Shown here: positions 42,786-51,152 of the stretch, piece after piece | Layout of the letters: each line of letters opens with the position of its first letter | Position numbering within the stretch: the first letter of the stretch is position 1 | Assembly (NCBI RefSeq): GCF_042678405.1 | Contig: NZ_JBHTLI010000001.1 | Location: 1,860,001 to 1,924,000 of the forward strand | Origin: Salegentibacter_A chungangensis | Lineage (GTDB): Bacteria > Bacteroidota > Bacteroidia > Flavobacteriales > Flavobacteriaceae | Reading direction: 5' to 3' | Length of the DNA: 64,000 bases | Notes under the pieces: model-generated | Told to the model about the DNA's origin: nothing | What the model saw: the letters and a program-made list of their open reading frames with translations, nothing else | Database searches by the model: none | Position numbers and translations under genes: made by a program

Positions 42786-44648
42786 ATGAGCCAGGATACG
42801 AAGTATACCGAAGATAATATCCGGTCATTAGACTGGAAAGAACATATCAGGATGCGGCCCGGGATGTACATCGGGAAGCTTGGTGATGGTTCCAGCCACG
42901 ATGACGGAATTTACATTCTCCTTAAAGAGGTCTTAGACAACTCCATTGACGAATTCGTAATGGGGTCTGGAAAGACCATCGAAATTTCAGTTCAGAACCA
43001 ACGGGTGATCGTTCGGGACTACGGACGTGGAATTCCTTTGGGGAAAGTGGTGGACGTAGTATCAAAAATGAATACCGGAGGTAAGTATGATACCCGGGCG
43101 TTTAAGAAATCGGTTGGACTTAATGGAGTTGGTACCAAAGCGGTTAATGCCCTGTCGTCTTATTTCAGGGTAGAGTCTACAAGAGACGGGAAATCCCGCT
43201 CTGCGGAGTTTGAGCAGGGAAACCTGGTAAATGAAGAAGAGCTTGACGAGACGTCAAGACGTCGCGGGACCAAGGTGACTTTTATTCCGGATGAGGTTAT
43301 CTTCAAAAACTTCAAATACCGTAATGAGTATATCGAGAAAATGCTCAAGAATTATGTGTATCTGAATCCGGGACTTACCATAATTTATAACGGGGAAAAA
43401 TTTTATTCTGAAAACGGTTTAAAAGACCTGTTGGGAGACAGCATACATGAAGATGATCGCTTATACCAGATCATTCATATGCGCGGAAACGATATTGAAG
43501 TAGCCTTAACCCATAGCCGGTCTCAGTATAGTGAAGAATACCATTCTTTTGTGAACGGGCAGAACACTTCGCAGGGAGGTACGCACCTGGCGGCTTTCAG
43601 GGAATCTGTGGTGAAGACCATAAGGGAATTCTACGGCAAGAATTACGAGGCTACAGATATTCGTAAGTCTATCGTGGCAGCTATTAGTATTAAGGTAATG
43701 GAACCTGTATTTGAAAGCCAGACCAAGACCAAACTTGGTTCCACAGATATGGGTGGCGATCTGCCAACGGTGAGAACTTACATCAACGATTTTGTAAAGA
43801 CCAACCTTGACAATTACCTGCATAAGAATCCTGAAACTGCCGAACAGTTACACCGCAAAATTCTTCAGGCAGAAAGAGAAAGAAAAGATCTTTCAGGGAT
43901 CAGGAAACTTGCCAAAGAAAGAGCTAAAAAGGCCAGCCTTCACAATAAAAAGCTCAGGGATTGTCGTATTCATTTGGGAGACAGTAAAAAAGAGCGTTAC
44001 CTGGAAACCACCCTGTTTATCACCGAGGGTGATTCTGCAAGTGGTTCGATCACCAAGTCCAGGGATGTGAACACACAGGCGGTTTTCAGTTTAAAGGGGA
44101 AACCTTTGAATAGCTATGGGCTCAGCAAAAAAATTGTTTATGAAAACGAGGAATTCAACCTGTTGCAGGCGGCTCTTAATATTGAAGAGTCTATGGAAGA
44201 CCTGCGTTATAACAATATTGTGATCGCAACCGATGCCGATGTGGACGGAATGCACATCAGATTATTGCTTATCACCTTTTTTCTCCAGTTCTTTCCGGAG
44301 CTGATCAAGGAAAACCATCTTTATATTTTACAAACTCCGCTTTTCAGAGTCCGTAATAAAAAGGAGACTATCTACTGCTACAGTGAGATGGAAAGAAAGC
44401 AGGCGGTAAATAAATTAAAAGGCAAGGTGGAAATCACCCGATTTAAAGGTTTAGGTGAGATTTCACCTGATGAATTCCAGCATTTTATTGGGGAGGATAT
44501 TCGCCTTGACCCGGTAATGCTTGACAAGGATAAATCTATAGAAGAAATGCTCAATTTCTATATGGGCAAGAATACTCCGGACAGGCAGGAATTCATTATA
44601 GATAACCTCAAAGTTGAACTCGATTTAGTAGAAGAACTTGGAGTATGA
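42786..44648 (+). CDS. parE: DNA topoisomerase IV subunit B (GyrB/ParE type)
   Basis: This ATPase subunit of a type IIA topoisomerase decatenates chromosomes. The GHKL ATP site comprises EVLDNSIDEF, RDYGRGIP and GLNGVGTKAVNALS. The TOPRIM domain has TEGDSASGS and ATDADVDGMHIRLLLITFF, and the C-terminus keeps RFKGLGEISPDEF. The 620-aa length and lack of the large GyrB insert fit topoisomerase IV. ATG at 42786 (MSQDTKYTE) is chosen; the frame extends 51 nt upstream without a conserved start. A 162-aa unknown gene overlaps its stop by 4 nt, and the A subunit follows. Confidence 0.95.
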   Translation: MSQDTKYTEDNIRSLDWKEHIRMRPGMYIGKLGDGSSHDDGIYILLKEVLDNSIDEFVMGSGKTIEISVQNQRVIVRDYGRGIPLGKVVDVVSKMNTGGKYDTRAFKKSVGLNGVGTKAVNALSSYFRVESTRDGKSRSAEFEQGNLVNEEELDETSRRRGTKVTFIPDEVIFKNFKYRNEYIEKMLKNYVYLNPGLTIIYNGEKFYSENGLKDLLGDSIHEDDRLYQIIHMRGNDIEVALTHSRSQYSEEYHSFVNGQNTSQGGTHLAAFRESVVKTIREFYGKNYEATDIRKSIVAAISIKVMEPVFESQTKTKLGSTDMGGDLPTVRTYINDFVKTNLDNYLHKNPETAEQLHRKILQAERERKDLSGIRKLAKERAKKASLHNKKLRDCRIHLGDSKKERYLETTLFITEGDSASGSITKSRDVNTQAVFSLKGKPLNSYGLSKKIVYENEEFNLLQAALNIEESMEDLRYNNIVIATDADVDGMHIRLLLITFFLQFFPELIKENHLYILQTPLFRVRNKKETIYCYSEMERKQAVNKLKGKVEITRFKGLGEISPDEFQHFIGEDIRLDPVMLDKDKSIEEMLNFYMGKNTPDRQEFIIDNLKVELDLVEELGV

Positions 44649-45133
44649 GGTTTACCAACAGATCTGAAATAAAAATAATCCCTTCAATTTACATCGTACT
44701 GGTGGCGGTCTTTATCACCAATGTCTTTGTGAATATCGAGCTAATGAATTCTGATACGGAACAGGAAATGGGGTTCAGCCATTACCTGCCTAATATTATG
44801 GTGTTATTACTCGGGGTTTATGTACATAAGATCGGTCAGTCTTTTGATTTTGACAGTGACGGTGAAACCCTCAATTTTAAGAACAACGGAGTCTTCTTTT
44901 CAAAATTTATGGAATACAGGGTGAAGAAAGCCGAGTTTCCGAAACGGAAGCTGGCGAAATTCCGGTTCACCAACTACGGAATTTATTCGTCCTTAACTAT
45001 TTACATAAGTTCCAGAAGAAGACGAGGATATAAAAAGTATACGTTTAACACTACTTTTTTAAGCAGAAAGAAAAAGAGAGGCCTTATAGCCTCGCTTAAT
45101 AATGTAGTAGCCAAGAATAACCAAACTGCCTAA
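44645..45133 (+). CDS. Small membrane protein encoded between the two topoisomerase IV subunits
   Basis: I do not recognise a family. The 162-aa product has two hydrophobic segments (about 13-30, IYIVLVAVFITNVFVNI, and 47-63, LPNIMVLLLGVYVH), followed by a basic C-terminal domain (FPKRKLAKFRFTNYGIYSSL, SRRRRGYKKYTFNTTFLSRKK). The layout resembles PH-like bacterial membrane proteins, but that is a guess. It shares ATGA with the parE stop and TAATG with the parC start, so it is translationally linked to both. Any connection to topoisomerase function is unknown; it may be a passenger that uses the operon. Confidence 0.75.
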   Translation: MRFTNRSEIKIIPSIYIVLVAVFITNVFVNIELMNSDTEQEMGFSHYLPNIMVLLLGVYVHKIGQSFDFDSDGETLNFKNNGVFFSKFMEYRVKKAEFPKRKLAKFRFTNYGIYSSLTIYISSRRRRGYKKYTFNTTFLSRKKKRGLIASLNNVVAKNNQTA

Positions 45134-47763
45134 TGGAAGAAAACCAAGAAGGAGCTCAGGAAGAACAATTTGAAAAGCCCAAGGAAGAGTTGATCCGGGT
45201 AACCGGGATGTATAAAGACTGGTTTCTCGATTATGCTTCTTATGTGATATTGGAACGTGCGGTGCCGGCAATTGAAGATGGTTTCAAGCCCGTGCAGCGC
45301 CGTATTATGCATTCTATGAAAGATCTGGATGATGGTCGCTATAACAAAGTGGCTAATATCGTGGGACATACGATGCAATATCACCCTCACGGAGACGCCA
45401 GTATAGGAGATGCTATGGTGCAGATAGGCCAGAAAGATATACTTATTGATACCCAGGGGAACTGGGGAAATGTTTTGACCGGTGACCGTGCTGCGGCCCC
45501 GCGTTATATTGAGGCCAGGCTGTCAAAATTCGCCCTGGAGGTTCTTTATAATCCCAAGCTTACCGAATGGCAGCTTTCTTACGATGGCCGTAAAAAAGAA
45601 CCGGTAAACCTGCCTGTGAAATTCCCTCTACTGCTGGCACAGGGGGCTGAAGGGATTGCAGTTGGTTTGAGTACAAGGTTACTTCCGCATAACTTTAATG
45701 AACTTATAGATGCTTCCATAAAGCACCTTAAGGGAAAGAAATTTACCTTATACCCCGATTTTCCTACCGCCGGAATCGCCGATGTTTCCAATTATAATGA
45801 TGGAAAGAGGGGCGGAAGAGTACGAATAAGGGCTAAGATCAGTCAGTATGACAAAAATATACTGGCAATCACTGAAATTCCTTTCGGAACAACTACTTCC
45901 AGTCTTATTGACTCTATTCTGAAGGCGAATGACAAGGGAAAGATCAAGATCAAGAAAATCGAAGATAATACTGCGGCTGAAGTTGAGATCCTGATCCATC
46001 TTCCGAATAATATTTCGCCCGACAGGACCATAGATGCGCTTTATGCTTTTACCTATTGTGAAAATTCGGTTTCTCCCCTGGGATGTGTGATTATAGATAA
46101 TAAACCGGTGTTTCTTGGGGTTTCTGAGATATTGAGGAGATCTACAGACCATACGCTTCATTTACTGAAGAGGGAACTGGAGATCACCCTTGAAGAACTG
46201 GAAGAGCAATGGCATTTTTCTTCGCTCGAAAGAATATTTATCGAAAACCGTATCTATCGTGAGATAGAGGAAGAAGAAACCTGGGAAGGAGTGATCAAGG
46301 CCATAGATGAAGGTCTTAAGCCACACATCACACATCTGAAACGCGATGTGACTGAAGAGGACATCATCAGGCTTACCGAGATCCGCATTAAGAGAATCTC
46401 AAAATTCGATATCGATAAGGCTCAACAAAAGATCGAAGCCCTGGAAGGAGATATCGCCAAGGTGAAGCATCATCTGGATCACCTGGTAGATTATGCCGTA
46501 GATTATTTTAAGAAACTGAAGAAGGATTACGGGGCAGATAAGGACCGTAGGACCGAACTTCGCTTATTTGATGATATTGAGGCGACCAAGGTGGTGATAA
46601 GAAATACCAAACTTTATGTGAACCGTAAAGAAGGTTTTATCGGGACCTCCCTTAAAAAGGACGAATATGTTACTGATTGTAGTGACATAGACGATGTAAT
46701 CTGTTTCACTGCAGATGGTAAAATGATGGTCACCAAGGTGGATACCAAAACCTTTATTGGGAAAGATATTATTCACGTTGCCATTTTCAAGAAAAAGGAT
46801 AAGCGTACCATTTATAATATGATCTATCGCGACGGGAAAGCCGGGAATACTTATGTGAAGCGATTCGCGGTGACTTCGGTTACGCGGGACAGGGAATATG
46901 ACCTCACTCAGGGCAAAAAAGATTCTAAAGTCTTGTATTTCACCTCAAATCCTAATGGAGAGGCTGAAGTAGTAAGCGTGTTCCTGAGACAGGTGGGAAG
47001 TATAAGGAAGGTGAAGTTCGATGTAGATTTTGCCGATATCCTTATAAAAGGAAGAAATGTAAAAGGAAATATCGTTACCAAATATTCGGTTAAGCGAATT
47101 GAGTTGAAGGAAGAAGGAGTTTCCACATTGAAGCCACGCCGTATCTGGTTTGATGATACCGTGAAGAGACTTAATGTTGATGGCAGGGGAGAGCTGCTAG
47201 GGGAATTCAGAGGTGAAGACAGACTGCTGATCATTACCCAGGACGGAATTGCTAAAACCATAGTTCCGGAGCTTACCACAAGATTTGACGATGAGATGAT
47301 AGTTCTAGAAAAATGGTCTCCAAAAAAGCCAATTTCGGCTATTTACTGGGAAGCTGAAAAAGAACGTTATTACGTGAAGCGCTTCCTTATAGAAAATCCT
47401 GATAAGGAAGAAAAGTTCATCAGCGAAAGTGAAAATTCTTACCTGGAAGTGGTTTCAACCGATTATCTGCCTGTTGCTGAAGTGGTCTTCAATAAACAAA
47501 GAGGGAAAGAGCAACGGCCAAATGAAGAAGTCAACCTTGAAGAGTTTATTTCGGTTAAAGGAATAAAAGCCCTCGGAAATCAGCTGACCACCGAAAAGGT
47601 TAAACAAATCAATTTGCTGGACCCCTTGCCTTATGAAGAAGAAAAGGAAGTTCCTGCTGAAGATATTGAAGTTGTAGATGAAGAAAGTGTAGAAGATTCC
47701 GAGAATACAGAGAAGAAGGGTAAATCCAGTTCCGAAAGTCAGGGATCTTTATTTGACGAGTAA
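45133..47763 (+). CDS. parC: DNA topoisomerase IV subunit A (GyrA/ParC type)
   Basis: This is the DNA-breaking subunit of the type IIA topoisomerase. The catalytic tyrosine is in AAAPRYIEARLSKFALEV, and the helix-turn-helix region has DGFKPVQRRIMHSM and HPHGDASIGDAMV (quinolone region). The C-terminal part (about 500-876) has irregular beta-blade repeats and ends in an acidic tail rich in E, S and D (EEKEVPAEDIEVVDEESVED). The 876 aa fit the flavobacterial form. The start and stop each share one base with neighbours (TAATG with the small membrane gene and with mscL), so the four genes are one operon. Confidence 0.95.
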   Translation: MEENQEGAQEEQFEKPKEELIRVTGMYKDWFLDYASYVILERAVPAIEDGFKPVQRRIMHSMKDLDDGRYNKVANIVGHTMQYHPHGDASIGDAMVQIGQKDILIDTQGNWGNVLTGDRAAAPRYIEARLSKFALEVLYNPKLTEWQLSYDGRKKEPVNLPVKFPLLLAQGAEGIAVGLSTRLLPHNFNELIDASIKHLKGKKFTLYPDFPTAGIADVSNYNDGKRGGRVRIRAKISQYDKNILAITEIPFGTTTSSLIDSILKANDKGKIKIKKIEDNTAAEVEILIHLPNNISPDRTIDALYAFTYCENSVSPLGCVIIDNKPVFLGVSEILRRSTDHTLHLLKRELEITLEELEEQWHFSSLERIFIENRIYREIEEEETWEGVIKAIDEGLKPHITHLKRDVTEEDIIRLTEIRIKRISKFDIDKAQQKIEALEGDIAKVKHHLDHLVDYAVDYFKKLKKDYGADKDRRTELRLFDDIEATKVVIRNTKLYVNRKEGFIGTSLKKDEYVTDCSDIDDVICFTADGKMMVTKVDTKTFIGKDIIHVAIFKKKDKRTIYNMIYRDGKAGNTYVKRFAVTSVTRDREYDLTQGKKDSKVLYFTSNPNGEAEVVSVFLRQVGSIRKVKFDVDFADILIKGRNVKGNIVTKYSVKRIELKEEGVSTLKPRRIWFDDTVKRLNVDGRGELLGEFRGEDRLLIITQDGIAKTIVPELTTRFDDEMIVLEKWSPKKPISAIYWEAEKERYYVKRFLIENPDKEEKFISESENSYLEVVSTDYLPVAEVVFNKQRGKEQRPNEEVNLEEFISVKGIKALGNQLTTEKVKQINLLDPLPYEEEKEVPAEDIEVVDEESVEDSENTEKKGKSSSESQGSLFDE

Positions 47764-48218
47764 TGGGATTAATTAAGGAATTCAAGGAGTTTGCAATTAA
47801 AGGGAATATGGTCGATATGGCCGTGGGTATTATAATTGGTACCGCCTTTAATAAAGTGGTAGATGTCCTGGTGAAGCAGGTGATCCTGCCACCCTTAAGT
47901 CTTCTTACTAACGGAATTCAGTTTGCCGACAAGAAGATAGTACTTCGTGAAGGCATTGCTGCCGTAGAAGGACAGCGTCCTGCGATAGAAGAGATCGCTA
48001 TTGGCTATGGCGCTTTGATAGAAGCCTTGCTGGATTTTCTCATCATAGGCTTTACGATCTTTATTGTAGTGCGGCTAATGAACCGTTTCCGTAAGAAAGC
48101 TGAAGATCCCAAGAACAAGACCGAAGTTACTCCCAAGGATATCGAATTACTTTCCAATCTCAACGAGCTGATGGAGGAGCAGAATAAATTGCTAAGGGAA
48201 AAATCCGGGCTTAATTAG
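47763..48218 (+). CDS. mscL: Large-conductance mechanosensitive channel MscL
   Basis: MscL opens under membrane tension and releases solutes during osmotic downshock. The N-terminus MGLIKEFKEFAIKGNMVDMAVGIIIGTAF is the highly conserved amphipathic helix plus first membrane helix with the gate. The second membrane helix is ALIEALLDFLIIGFTIFIVV, and a charged C-terminal helix bundle follows. At 151 aa the length is typical. It shares one base with the parC stop (TAATG), an unusual operon partner, and ends 3 nt from a convergent lipoprotein gene. Confidence 0.96.
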   Translation: MGLIKEFKEFAIKGNMVDMAVGIIIGTAFNKVVDVLVKQVILPPLSLLTNGIQFADKKIVLREGIAAVEGQRPAIEEIAIGYGALIEALLDFLIIGFTIFIVVRLMNRFRKKAEDPKNKTEVTPKDIELLSNLNELMEEQNKLLREKSGLN

Positions 48219-48221
48219 AAA

Positions 48222-48596
48222 TTATTCCACCTTGGTTACAGATCCGCGCTCCTTGCGGTCCTGGCCAACCACACCATATTCAAAAGTATAGCCATTCTTA
48301 TCTGTGGTAAGGATCTTAATATGCAGCGGTTTTTCTTCCTGCATATTCTTAGGATTAAGATTCTTTAAAATATACTCACAGTCATTGATCCATCTTACCG
48401 AAGAAGTATCGGTTTCGTCCTGGAAAATATCTATTTCTATGGAATCGTTCCTGATGAACTTTGAAGAGACTAACTCGCCGTTCAGGTAAGTCTTAAACTC
48501 AAAGGTGCCGGTCCTGAAATCCTTACATTTTCTTTCCGGTTGAAAACAGCCGCTTAATAGAAGCACACTTGCTATTAGAAAAGGAATTTTTCGCAT
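48222..48596 (-). CDS. Small lipoprotein, function unknown
   Basis: This 124-aa protein has a lipoprotein signal (MRKIPFLIASVLLLSGC, acylated Cys at 17). The rest is small and beta-rich: CKDFRTGTFEFKTYLNGELV, IDIFQDETDTSSVRWINDCEY and HIKILTTDKNGYTFEYGVVG. A second pair of cysteines (Cys24 and that in DCEY) could form a disulfide. I do not know a named family, although similar short lipoproteins are frequent in flavobacteria. It is convergent with mscL (3-nt gap) and lies 31 nt downstream of the XRE-type regulator gene on the same strand, so it may share its transcript. Confidence 0.75.
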   Translation of the reverse strand: MRKIPFLIASVLLLSGCFQPERKCKDFRTGTFEFKTYLNGELVSSKFIRNDSIEIDIFQDETDTSSVRWINDCEYILKNLNPKNMQEEKPLHIKILTTDKNGYTFEYGVVGQDRKERGSVTKVE

Positions 48597-48627
48597 AGCA
48601 CAAAATAAAGCCTTTTCAATTTAAATT

Positions 48628-49062
48628 TCAATTCTCGAAAGCGTCAAATGTTCCATCCTCATAAAAAATAACAATCTTCCTGATATTTTTCCCCAGGCTT
48701 TGTGTTTGAGGAAAAGGCGCCGATGTAGTTTCTTTTTTCTCCTGGGGAAGTTGCGGAGGGGGAGATTGAAAGTTTCTTTGGGCAGGGATTTCCTGAGCGG
48801 GTCTTGGAGAAGGAACCGGTTCCTGATTTTTACTCTCCTCCGGAAAATTTCCTTTTCCATTCAATAACCAGTAAAGTTCCACTTCAGGAAAAGTCTTCAC
48901 AACTTTCATCACAAAATCCAGACTTGGCTTATTTCTTCCGGAGAGAATATGAGAAATGGAGGAGCGGCCAACTTCAATTTTATCAGCGAATGAAGCAGCC
49001 GAGAGATCATAAAAATCAAGGATTTTATGCAGCCTTTTGGCGAATTTTTCAGTGTTTACCAT
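48628..49062 (-). CDS. XRE-family helix-turn-helix regulator with Pro-rich linker
   Basis: This 144-aa DNA-binding protein starts with an XRE-type helix-turn-helix (FAKRLHKILDFYDLSAASFA, then VGRSSISHILSGRNKPSLDF, about residues 6-50) and LNGKGNFP at the end of the domain. A Pro/Gln-rich linker (about 75-115) leads to a short C-terminal segment NIRKIVIFYEDGTFDAFEN, which recurs in flavobacterial XRE proteins. Upstream lies an array of five TTAC-N4-GTRA palindromes, one of them over its own -7 box, so it very probably represses itself (inference). No phage genes are nearby. Confidence 0.88.
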   Translation of the reverse strand: MVNTEKFAKRLHKILDFYDLSAASFADKIEVGRSSISHILSGRNKPSLDFVMKVVKTFPEVELYWLLNGKGNFPEESKNQEPVPSPRPAQEIPAQRNFQSPPPQLPQEKKETTSAPFPQTQSLGKNIRKIVIFYEDGTFDAFEN

Positions 49063-49090
49063 TGTGAACTCAGGTATTGGTTTTAACCTG

Positions 49091-49102
49091 TTACAAATGT
49101 AA
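49091..49102. promoter_or_regulatory. Operator palindrome 1 over the XRE gene's promoter
   Basis: TTACAAATGTAA is a perfect palindrome apart from the N4 centre. Read on the minus strand it contains TACATTTG (49094-49101), a perfect -7 box for the XRE gene, with a TTG 19 nt upstream (49121-49123, minus strand). A repressor bound here would block the promoter. Confidence 0.7.
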
Positions 49103-49125
49103 ACAAACCCAATGTATAATCAAAA

Positions 49126-49137
49126 TTACATTTGTAA
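49126..49137. promoter_or_regulatory. Operator palindrome 2
   Basis: TTACATTTGTAA is the same palindrome in the opposite reading. It contains TACATTTG (49127-49134) on the plus strand, so it may also be a rightward -7 box with a long leader to the M14 peptidase gene. Confidence 0.6.
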
Positions 49138-49270
49138 ACTACACTTTAGTGTCATAAACATAAACTTCAGATAGATATATATAATTAATTGAAAAACAAT
49201 AGTATAAAACATTAAAAATAAATCTTAGGATATTTTCCAAGCTTCTATGTTACAGCAGTATACAAGGGGT

Positions 49271-49341
49271 TTACAAATGTACACAGATGAGTAGTTTTAG
49301 ATTGTTTACAAATGTGAAATTTGTAATGTTTACTTTTGTGA
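49271..49341. promoter_or_regulatory. Operator palindromes 3-5 over the M14 peptidase promoter
   Basis: Three more copies lie at 49271-49282 (TTACAAATGTAC), 49306-49317 (TTACAAATGTGA) and 49330-49341 (TTACTTTTGTGA), with outer bases extending to GTTTAC-N4-GTGAAC in the last. The last contains TACTTTTG (49331-49338), a perfect -7 box just before the ATG at 49344. Confidence 0.65.
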
Positions 49342-49343
49342 AC

Positions 49344-50513
49344 ATGGAAAATCACTCAGCAAAACTGATGTCGTTATTTGACCAATATGAAAGCCTGAAA
49401 GATGACCGCCTTTTGGGCAGATACATTTCTTATAAACATCTTGAGCCATTACTTGAAGATTTAAAAAAACATACGGAGGTGTCCCGGATTGGGGAATCTG
49501 TTTTAGGTAAACCTATACATCTAATAAAGATCGGTTCGGGGAAAATAAAGCTGCTTGCCTGGTCTCAGATGCACGGAAATGAGTCTACGACCACTAAGGC
49601 CGTTTTTGATGTGCTGAACGCTTTTATTCGCTTAAAGGGAAAGGAGGAATTCGTAGATGAGATTCTTCGTCAATGTTCTATACATATTATTCCTATGCTT
49701 AATCCGGACGGGGCAGAGGGATATACACGTGTAAATGCTAACCAGGTTGACCTTAACAGGGATGCGGCAGAGATGAAAGAGCCTGAGACCAGGGTCCTGA
49801 GAGCGGAATTTGACGAGTTCAAACCTGACTTTTGCCTTAATCTTCATGATCAGCGAACTATTTTTAACGTTGGTAATACTCCTAAGCCTGCTACACTATC
49901 CTTTTTAACCCCCTCACGAGATAGGGAAAGGACTGTGACGGCAGACAGGCTTAAAAGTATGCAGGTGGTGTCTGTGATTAATAAAGATCTCCAGGGCGTT
50001 CTGGATGGTATGATCGGGAGGTACGACGATGCTTTTAATATTAACTGCACGGGAGATACGTTTCAGTCCCAGGGCGTGCCTACCATACTATTTGAGGCAG
50101 GGCACTATCCGGAGGATTATGAGAGGGAAATTACCAGGAAATATGTTTTTATGGCGCTTTTTTCCGCTTTAAATGCTGTTTCAGCGGGTTCCTACAAGAA
50201 GGAGAATGGGGAGTCTTATTTCAGCATCCCCGAAAATGGAAAGCTTTTCAATGATGTGATCCTTCGGGAGGCAGCACTTGAAAATGGTGTGTTTGATGTC
50301 GCTCTTCAGTTTAAGGAGGTTTTGAAAGAAGATAAGGTGGATTTTGTTCCGATAGTGGAAAAGATAGAGTTGAAAATTGAAAAATTTGGTCATCGGGAAA
50401 TAGTTTGTGGTAAAAAGAAAATAAGTTTGCCGGATGAAAAAAGACTTACCGAAAACGTTGTAGTTAATAAAATAGTCTTAAATGATACGATTTTGGGGGT
50501 TAAAAGTGAATAA
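49344..50513 (+). CDS. M14-family zinc carboxypeptidase-like protein
   Basis: This is a cytosolic (no signal peptide) zinc peptidase of the M14 family, 389 aa from the ATG at 49344. The zinc site begins with HGNE (His and Glu ligands) in WSQMHGNESTTTKA, and the third ligand is the His of CLNLHDQRT. Substrate-binding residues appear in MLNPDGAEGYTRVNANQVDLNRD. TILFEAGHYPEDYE contains the catalytic-Glu-like region. The substrate is unknown; the type resembles M14 proteins active on cell-wall or small acylated amides. The frame is open to an ATG at 49287, but the -7 box at 49331-49338 lies inside that extension, so I use 49344. This leaves a leader of nearly zero length. The operator array suggests control by the divergent XRE protein. 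Confidence 0.85.
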   Translation: MENHSAKLMSLFDQYESLKDDRLLGRYISYKHLEPLLEDLKKHTEVSRIGESVLGKPIHLIKIGSGKIKLLAWSQMHGNESTTTKAVFDVLNAFIRLKGKEEFVDEILRQCSIHIIPMLNPDGAEGYTRVNANQVDLNRDAAEMKEPETRVLRAEFDEFKPDFCLNLHDQRTIFNVGNTPKPATLSFLTPSRDRERTVTADRLKSMQVVSVINKDLQGVLDGMIGRYDDAFNINCTGDTFQSQGVPTILFEAGHYPEDYEREITRKYVFMALFSALNAVSAGSYKKENGESYFSIPENGKLFNDVILREAALENGVFDVALQFKEVLKEDKVDFVPIVEKIELKIEKFGHREIVCGKKKISLPDEKRLTENVVVNKIVLNDTILGVKSE

Positions 50514-50551
50514 TTCTCAAAATATCTATCAATAATTCAATGATTTTGTAT

Positions 50552-50559
50552 TAATTTTG
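50552..50559 (+). promoter_or_regulatory. -7 element of the Lrp/AsnC-type regulator
   Basis: TAATTTTG matches the -7 consensus and lies 29 nt before the ATG at 50589. No TTG is seen at the -33 distance. Confidence 0.5.
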
Positions 50560-50588
50560 AACTTCATATAAATAAAGAAGTTTGAAAA

Positions 50589-51068
50589 ATGGCCAAGTTT
50601 AAATTAGACGAAACAGATCATCAGATACTTGATATGCTTATCGAGAACACGAGAACCCCGTTCACCGATATAGCTAAGAAATTGCTAATTTCTGCCGGCA
50701 CGGTACACGTGCGAGTTAAGAAGATGGAGGAAGCAGGGATAATCACCGGGTCTTCATTAACCCTGGATTATAAAAAACTGGGTTATGCATTTATTGCTTA
50801 TGTGGGAGTGTTTCTTAAAAATACTTCACAGACCAAATTTGTGCTGGAGCGCATAAATGAAATTCCCTTCGTTACCGTTGCTCACGTAACCACAGGCAAG
50901 TTTAATGTATTCTGTAAGGTGAGAGCTCGTAACACTCAGCACGCCAAAGAAATAATATTTCAATTAGACGATATCGAAGGCGTTTACAGAACCGAAACGA
51001 TGATCTCTTTAGAGGAGAGCATCAACGACAAAAAACGTCTTATGCATTCTATTTTTAAAGAGATGTAG
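50589..51068 (+). CDS. Lrp/AsnC-family transcriptional regulator
   Basis: This is a 159-aa feast/famine regulator. The N-terminal winged helix-turn-helix (LDETDHQILDMLIENTRTPF, then ISAGTVHVRVKKMEEAGII) is followed by the RAM ligand-binding/oligomerisation domain (YAFIAYVGVFLKN, VTVAHVTTGKFNVFCKVRAR, RTETMISLEESI). The protein probably responds to an amino acid and binds as an octamer or dimer. It is followed by its own terminator, and the PEP carboxylase gene starts 84 nt later. Targets are unknown; possible ones are neighbouring metabolic genes or itself. Confidence 0.93.
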   Translation: MAKFKLDETDHQILDMLIENTRTPFTDIAKKLLISAGTVHVRVKKMEEAGIITGSSLTLDYKKLGYAFIAYVGVFLKNTSQTKFVLERINEIPFVTVAHVTTGKFNVFCKVRARNTQHAKEIIFQLDDIEGVYRTETMISLEESINDKKRLMHSIFKEM

Positions 51069-51087
51069 TTATCCTAAACTTTTACTA

Positions 51088-51124
51088 AAAACCCTTTAAG
51101 CTCTTTTGTTTAAAGGGTTTTTTT
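51088..51124 (+). terminator. Terminator after the Lrp/AsnC gene
   Basis: An 11-bp stem (AAACCCTTTAA 51089-51099 with TTAAAGGGTTT 51110-51120) is followed by a T-run. The hairpin ends 29 nt before the ppc start. Confidence 0.85.
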
Positions 51125-51152
51125 ATAACTTTAAAATAAACCAACATTAACT

